Shown: positions 58,921 through 64,000 of the stretch, in pieces | Layout: every line of letters begins with the position of its first letter | Position numbering within the stretch: position 1 is the stretch's first letter | Origin: Rotaria sordida | Lineage: Eukaryota; Rotifera; Eurotatoria; Philodinida; Philodinidae | Reading direction: 5' to 3' | Assembly (NCBI GenBank): GCA_905250125.1 | Contig: CAJNOL010000588.1 | Coordinates: 56,656 to 120,655 of the forward strand | Length of the DNA: 64,000 bases | Translations under genes and position numbers: made by a program | The notes under the pieces: model-generated | Database searches by the model: none | What the model was told of the DNA's origin: nothing | What the model saw: the letters and a program-made list of their open reading frames with translations, nothing else

Positions 58921-58960
58921 CCACCCACACCCTCACATCCCACCCATACCTACCCCGACC
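58921..58960 (-). repeat. Degenerate telomere-like G-rich tract
   Basis: Read on the minus strand, the tract is a run of GGGTGGG, GTGAGGG and GTGTGGGTGG units. Bdelloid telomeres are built of TGTGGG repeats. The units here are irregular, so this is at best a degraded interstitial tract and may be unrelated low-complexity DNA. Confidence 0.35.
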
Positions 58961-59094
58961 ATAAGACGACGATGATCATCATCCAATATTGAATGATCAT
59001 CATCAGATCTCAAACGATATTTATTTTTTTTGGCTCATCAGTGGACTTTCTTTTATTTGATTTTCTCTTTTTTCTTTGTCCTAATATAGCTGTT

Positions 59095-59260
59095 ACATGA
59101 AGCAACTACTGACCTATTCCGATGGACTGGACAAGAATGAAAAACGAAAACATGATTGGCAGACTGTTAATCATTGATGTCGTCGAATTCGTCATGGACA
59201 AAATACCTATCGTTGTCGAGATTACATTCGTTGTGATGGATCAAAAAGATAAAGACTAGA
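59095..59260 (+). pseudogene. Possible FLYWCH-type zinc-finger remnant
   Basis: Between stops, one frame reads CRRIRHGQNTYRCRDYIRC followed by DGSKR. The order Gly-x-x-x-Tyr-x-Cys-x5-Cys fits the middle of a FLYWCH domain, which occurs in animal proteins and in Mutator-like transposases. The flanks have stops in every frame and the histidine pair is not found, so only a fragment remains. Downstream text to about 59640 shows further broken frames, possibly from the same element. Confidence 0.4.
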
Positions 59261-59639
59261 GGAAATCAATTTGTTTTTATCCACTTTGTGTAAAGATGTT
59301 TGTGAATGATCTTTATGTGCATACGATCCGGGTTGAAAGCAATGAACTACAATGAATGTTCGATAACAGTCAATACTCGAATGATCTGCTTTGAAACAAT
59401 GGCTTACTAATTTCAAACACAACTATCGAATTGTTTCTTGAAAAATCTCTTAAAGTTCTTGGCAGACATTCGATAAAAAATACCAACAAAATCAACACAT
59501 CAACTGAAGAGTTTCTTAATGTCGTACGAAAAAGAGACAAGAAATTATTCTGTAAATAAAATTTTAATACAGATTGGATCAGTATGGTAAAGGAATTTCG
59601 AAACACTTCGATATTCGTCTTTAAAGAAGCAAAGGCGAC

Positions 59640-61088
59640 AACTATTTAGTAGTTCAGTGAAATTTCAAAGCACAAACACTCATTTGTACACTATTCAATT
59701 TTTTATTGATATAAAGAAGCAAGCCGTCGGACTCGTTCTCTGATGTCTTCAGCAACGAAGCGATCGAAAGAGTGAAGATGAATTTTAAGTTCTTGTCCTA
59801 TTCACATTTATTAAGCTCTATTCTATTTCACATGATCAGTGTAACCGTTCCAAGTTGACAATGTGGTCATTAATTATTCAAATACTAGAAAACCCATCAG
59901 TAATCATATTTTCATTTCCAATATATCTAAAACGTATCTATTTCTTTCCAACACTAAGTTTCATTTGACTCAATTGAATATTTTTAAATGTCCAATCAAA
60001 ATAGTAGAATTAAACAATAACTACTGATGTATTCTTAGATGATGGAAACTCTGTTTCGTAAACTCTTCCGTTTCAGTTGGTTTGCAAGTAGATGCATAAA
60101 TATTCCCCTTGGACATTTTTACAACATTGTTGAAGTTAATTTGTCTTTGGCATCGTCTCTGTGCAATAAACAGAGATATTCAACATCCGATTTTATTTCT
60201 TGTCCATGGTTTCGGAACATATTAAATTTTCATCACTTTTACACAAACTAACACTATCATTCGGTCAGTTTCTACTTTGGTCAACATGTCTAGCTTGACT
60301 TCAATTTTACATGATTTCTTCTGTTATTAATACGAAAGAAAATTGATGCGCTGCATTACTTTACCCTTGAATATTCGGTACTTCTAAATTCAGCCTAATA
60401 ATGATTTTGATATTCGAATATATTAATGCCTGTGATCGAGTTTCTTCAATATATTTAATGTTCAATGGCTTCAGAACTACAGAGAAACGATATTTTCAAA
60501 AAAAAAAAACAATTACCCAGAAATCCTTTTTCTTTTGACACAAATTTGATCTTATTCCGACAGAGAAAATTATATGCAAGAATACTTTTTGGATTTTCTC
60601 AGTCTCACTGGAACTTACTGTAGGCTAAAATATAGAATCAAAGAGCTCAGAAACAATTGAAGTAACTATTTCGTGAGTGTCTGCCTGGTCAAGCGAGCTC
60701 CATTGATACCAAGGTATAACAAACAAATTCATGAGCTAGTAATATTTTTATCATACAAATAAATTATATTTATGAACGATACATTACACATCAGTGTTAA
60801 AATATATGTTAATAGCAAACTTCATGGTGAAAGACATTTATGTCATTCGATGTAAAGATGTTCGATTAGAAAAATACATAACCAGAAGCCAATGCACGTA
60901 GTCATAACCTTTACCAAGTCAAAAACTGGAGATCACTTTAACGAACAACTATCACACAACGAAAAAATCACTGTGTAAAACAATTTTGTACCTCTCTTCG
61001 CATTTTTTCACGAAATTAAGAGATGAAATGGATTAAAGCTTTCATTTGGTACCAACAATATAGTTCAATAGAAAATAATTACATTTAA
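59640..61088. other. Decayed or non-coding sequence downstream of the SH2-kinase
   Basis: No splice-supported exon. Frames are short. The last few hundred bases are the 3' flank of the minus-strand kinase, with AATAAA-type hexamers on that strand (TTTATT in the plus sequence). Confidence 0.45.
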
Positions 61089-62453
61089 TCATTGAAAAAT
61101 TATGTTTAAACACAACATTCGATCTCGAATTTCAGTAAATGAAATGCGATTTTTTGCTTCATAAGCCCAACATCGTTTGAGTATTAAGTACATATCCATA
61201 GGACATCCAGGTGGTTGTGGATGAATCTTGCCTTCCTGTTTAACATATCGTGGTATTTCATTTACATTGGATATATGTGGATATGGTTTGCGTGGATCGT
61301 CAAGCATCAGTTGTATCAACAGAATACCAAACGACCAGACATCACTTTTTGACGAAAACCTTGCATAAACATCTGCTTGATTTAAAATTATCGATGTATC
61401 TGTTATTTCTCTCTGTTTTGTCTCAGGTAAACATTCTGGTGCAAGAAAACGAAATTGAAATCGATTTTCTCCAGTAGTTGTTTGTGATCGTTCGAGAGTA
61501 TTTTTTCCTTCTTGTTTATGAATTGCATGACCAAAATCAGCAATTCGTATAAAACCATAAGAATCGATAAGAACATTACTTGCTGTTAAATCACGATGAA
61601 CAATATTTTTCTTTTCAAGATACATCATAGCATAAGCAATTTGAAAACCAACAGTTGTTATAAATCTCATTTTTGTTTTCATTGATCGAATTGTCAATGG
61701 ACAACAAGACTCCAATGATTTACCACCATTTTCAAACACTAAATAGCTATAATGATTGTCCGAATATTGCCCATAAAGTGTAATAATAGAAAAATAACAA
61801 AATTCTTTTAATAAAGAAAGTTCATGTCTAAAGTATGAACTATTTTTTTTGAAACGTTTAATAAATACTTTAATATCATTTTGTTTCTCACATTGCCAAA
61901 CTGCTGTAGATGTACCTTGATTATTCATGCCAACATTTCGTATTCTATCAAAATCAATACCTTGAAAGTATTTTTTATCTAAAAACCAACTTTCATCTTC
62001 TGGTGGAAGAATTAATTCATGTTTTAATGGTGTAAATTTACCATTTTTTAATTTATTTTGTTGTCGATTGTATATTTCTAATGGTTGTTGTGTATTCTTA
62101 TGAATGTTTTCTAAAATATAAGGTAATCGATAATGTTGTATGTAATATTTATAGACAGTTTCATCGACACGTATTGATAAAATAATATAAGAATGTGTAG
62201 AAGTCTCTTGTGAATGATGATCTTCGATCTTAATTAATGAAATTACTTCATCATTTGCTGTTGGATATCGCAAAATAAATGTGCCGTATGGTTTTGGTAG
62301 TAAACTACGTATGACATAGGAAGGAGAAATATTTTGAATATTTAGTGGCATTGACAAACAGCATCGATCTGAAATGAAAAGGGCCAATATTTTTTCTTCT
62401 TTTATAATATAAAATTTTCGGTGAAAAACGAAAACAAAAACAGTATTATTCAT
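61089..62453 (-). CDS. Divergent SH2-containing tyrosine-kinase-like protein
   Basis: Single long frame of 454 residues ending TGA at 61089-61091. Residues about 42-110 look like an SH2 domain: YVIRSLLPKPYGTFILRYP holds the GTFLxR strand with Arg62 for phosphotyrosine, and the region closes near IQHYRLPYIL. Residues about 165-452 are a kinase domain: degenerate Gly loop (VGMNNQGTSTAVWQ), Lys199 in VFIKRF, Glu211, HRDLTASNV (Asp288, Asn293), DFG 306-308, APE 338-340 and SDVWSFG. All catalytic residues survive. Between APE and SDVWSFG there is about 20 residues more than in typical kinases. HRDLTASN and RFLAPE differ from the usual animal HRDLAARN and KWxAPE. The order SH2-kinase without SH3 resembles Csk/Src relatives. 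The first 28 residues may be spurious: a good acceptor lies at 62369-62370, so a spliced start is possible. Confidence 0.85.
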   Translation of the reverse strand: MNNTVFVFVFHRKFYIIKEEKILALFISDRCCLSMPLNIQNISPSYVIRSLLPKPYGTFILRYPTANDEVISLIKIEDHHSQETSTHSYIILSIRVDETVYKYYIQHYRLPYILENIHKNTQQPLEIYNRQQNKLKNGKFTPLKHELILPPEDESWFLDKKYFQGIDFDRIRNVGMNNQGTSTAVWQCEKQNDIKVFIKRFKKNSSYFRHELSLLKEFCYFSIITLYGQYSDNHYSYLVFENGGKSLESCCPLTIRSMKTKMRFITTVGFQIAYAMMYLEKKNIVHRDLTASNVLIDSYGFIRIADFGHAIHKQEGKNTLERSQTTTGENRFQFRFLAPECLPETKQREITDTSIILNQADVYARFSSKSDVWSFGILLIQLMLDDPRKPYPHISNVNEIPRYVKQEGKIHPQPPGCPMDMYLILKRCWAYEAKNRISFTEIRDRMLCLNIIFQ

Positions 62454-63082
62454 ACGATTAACATTTCACGGATGTTTTTTTCATGACGTGTCTTTGTTTT
62501 TAAAACATTAAATTGTTTATAGAATACAATTTTAATGCTTTATTCTTCTATCAACGCATACATTTTATTTGTAAAAAATATGATTGTCCTTACATCCTTA
62601 TGTCGTATCAAAGCGAAGAAAAATGATGAAATTTTATCAAATGTTATTTTTGTCTACCTACACTATATTGCAATATCTGATATCGTAGTCTATATATGCA
62701 GATACTTCATCCGCCCTTTCGGCGAAAATTCTGACTTTGTAATAAAACGCAAAAGCAAGTATACTATGAAGAAAAAAGAAACACGTTTTCTTAGATATAA
62801 TTTTTCTTCCTTTCCTCTCACCTGCACTTTTTATCAATATCAATTCATTTTCTTCGAAGAAACATTTTCGAATCGGCGAAATTAAAAAATCAATAGAAAA
62901 GTGTATTAATAGGAAGTAGACTGTGTCAAAGAAATCCTGATAACTGGTCAAATCGACTTAACATCAGTTGCATCAGATGTGTACCCTATTAGTCCAAATA
63001 ATATTGATTGAATAGTAATTAGAACAATCGTAAATCTATATTTTACATATAACATATATGCATATTTATTCAAGGTCTTCAT
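62454..63082. other. Intergenic region upstream of the SH2-kinase
   Basis: AT-rich with short frames on both strands and no family similarity. It could contain an undetected 5' exon of the kinase on the minus strand. Confidence 0.4.
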
Positions 63083-63391
63083 TTAAAGCTTAACTGTCAA
63101 AGCACCTATTCCACGAACATAATCTATCATACGACGCAAAAGTATTTTGCCTAAACCACGACCTCAACGATCAAGATGAATAGAAATATGAGCAACACAT
63201 GAGATCATTTTTGTTTCATTTCAAAAAGTCTTCATACGGCTATGATTCCGGATGTTAAATAGCTTCCTCAATAGTAACCAATATCTCAATATATTCTTGC
63301 TGCATAAATAGAATTCGATATTGTGATAGTTGTTATCATCAATAATTTCGAAAGTTTGCTGATTATCGTTGATGATAAATTCAGCTATCAT
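63083..63391 (-). pseudogene. GNAT acetyltransferase pseudogene
   Basis: From an ATG at 63391 one frame runs to TAA at 63083-63085 with two internal TGA codons. Past the second it reads GRGLGKILLRRMIDYVRGIG, the acetyl-CoA-binding R/Q-x-x-G-x-G/A loop and helix of GNAT enzymes, preceded by CVAHISIHLD, the expected beta strand. The internal TGA lies directly before the GRGLGK loop. The N-terminal part before about residue 60 has no recognisable GNAT pattern, so a frameshift there is likely. Such genes would acetylate an amine substrate; this copy is broken unless the genetic code or an intron explains the stops, for which there is no evidence. Confidence 0.8.
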
Positions 63392-64000
63392 TGTAGTCAA
63401 TAAATGAAAAATGGAATTACATTTTTTTTACAATTCTATCATTCGGCTACATCATTGTCTTGATAGTTCTGTTAATTATTTTTATTAATATATAAACCAA
63501 TACTATTCGTTTCTTTGCTGTTATAGAAACGTCAATTCAACGAGTATAGTTATTTTTCAATGAATTTGACTAATATATTTTTTTCATGACATCATATATT
63601 TCAAAGAAAGTCATACAAACTTGATTTATAACGGATGACGTTAGTGACAAAAAACAATATCATTCTTCTTCTAAGGAAGTTTTCATTGATTTGTTTTTCT
63701 CAGAAAGTAAATTTTCATGAACAAAATTGATTATCAATGTAACAAAAAGAACAAACATGCAAATAACCAGGATAGAAAGTGGATGCTTCGAGTAAATAAT
63801 AACAACTTAACAAATGATATTCATTTTCAGATAATTAATGAATCTTAATGAATAGAATCCCATTTCTAATAAAAGCGCAAATAAATCTCATCATTATGAC
63901 AAAAATTCTAAATGAATAAATTCCAGCTTATCTTTAAATTAATTATATAAAAGAAGTCGACATTTATTCACTATTGATATGAAAAGCAACCAGGAAAACT
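63392..64000. other. AT-rich intergenic DNA to window end
   Basis: No exon or RNA gene is apparent. The sequence is unremarkable AT-rich DNA with short A and T runs. Confidence 0.5.

Noticed and set aside
62658..62951. 97-residue minus-strand frame upstream of the SH2-kinase
   Set aside because: Aromatic-rich AT-driven sequence without motif; not compatible with an upstream SH3 or linker exon.
1..64000. tRNA, rRNA, CRISPR and spliced-leader RNA genes
   Set aside because: I looked for B-box-like GGTTCGAATCC, rRNA-like blocks, regular spaced repeats and the known bdelloid spliced leader, and saw none; a weak GTTCGAATC at about 47565 lacks a cloverleaf.

Overview
This is an AT-rich animal nuclear window. 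Genes are split by many very short GT-AG introns (mostly 50-70 nt), and several proteins belong to metazoan families: a Shaw/Kv3 potassium channel, BAG1, TMEM163, SANBR (KIAA1841), NEK10, a CXorf65-type protein, a membrane collagen and C2H2 zinc fingers. The compact genes, degraded transposon-like sequence, a probable GNAT pseudogene and a degenerate TGTGGG-like tract suggest a rotifer, most likely a bdelloid (Adineta/Rotaria-like). That placement is inference; no rRNA or mitochondrial marker is present. Exon models were built by hand from splice signals, reading-frame continuity and family similarity.

Layout. 1-4.3 kb: AT-rich DNA, a two-exon class-I-amidotransferase-like protein and a small single-pass membrane protein. 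4.2-8.4 kb: two direct copies of a roughly 1.1 kb segment, each with a dead ARF-like GTPase, separated by a palindromic element. 8.4-12.2 kb: long purine/pyrimidine-rich upstream region. 12.2-15.6 kb: Kv3/Shaw channel with alternative 3' exons. 16.2-20.9 kb (minus): 22-exon unidentified gene with a possible internal polyadenylation site, head-to-head with BAG1 (21.4-22.4 kb), followed by an ankyrin-repeat gene. 24-27.5 kb: degraded DNA. 27.5-28.9 kb: Ly6-like GPI-type protein whose stop codon is completed by an inverted-repeat transposon. 29.3-33.6 kb (minus): membrane-tethered collagen. 35.2-38.0 kb (minus): C2H2 zinc-finger protein. 39.8-40.5 kb: intronless TMEM163. 41.8-43.7 kb (minus): SANBR. 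44.0-52.4 kb (minus): NEK10, 22 exons, with palindromic elements in its two longest introns. 53.3-56.1 kb: a small acidic protein and a CXorf65-type gene with two candidate first exons. 56-61 kb: decayed DNA with another palindrome and FLYWCH-like debris. 61.1-62.5 kb (minus): divergent SH2-kinase. 63.1-63.4 kb (minus): GNAT pseudogene.

There is no operon-like organisation. The main unexplained structure is a set of 0.35-0.9 kb near-palindromes with arms of about 70-300 bp, in intergenic DNA and long introns. One is bounded by TA and looks like a Tc1/mariner-type MITE; the rest look like relatives at different stages of decay. Most genes are intact housekeeping or neuronal genes; ARF and GNAT copies and the FLYWCH remnant are broken.
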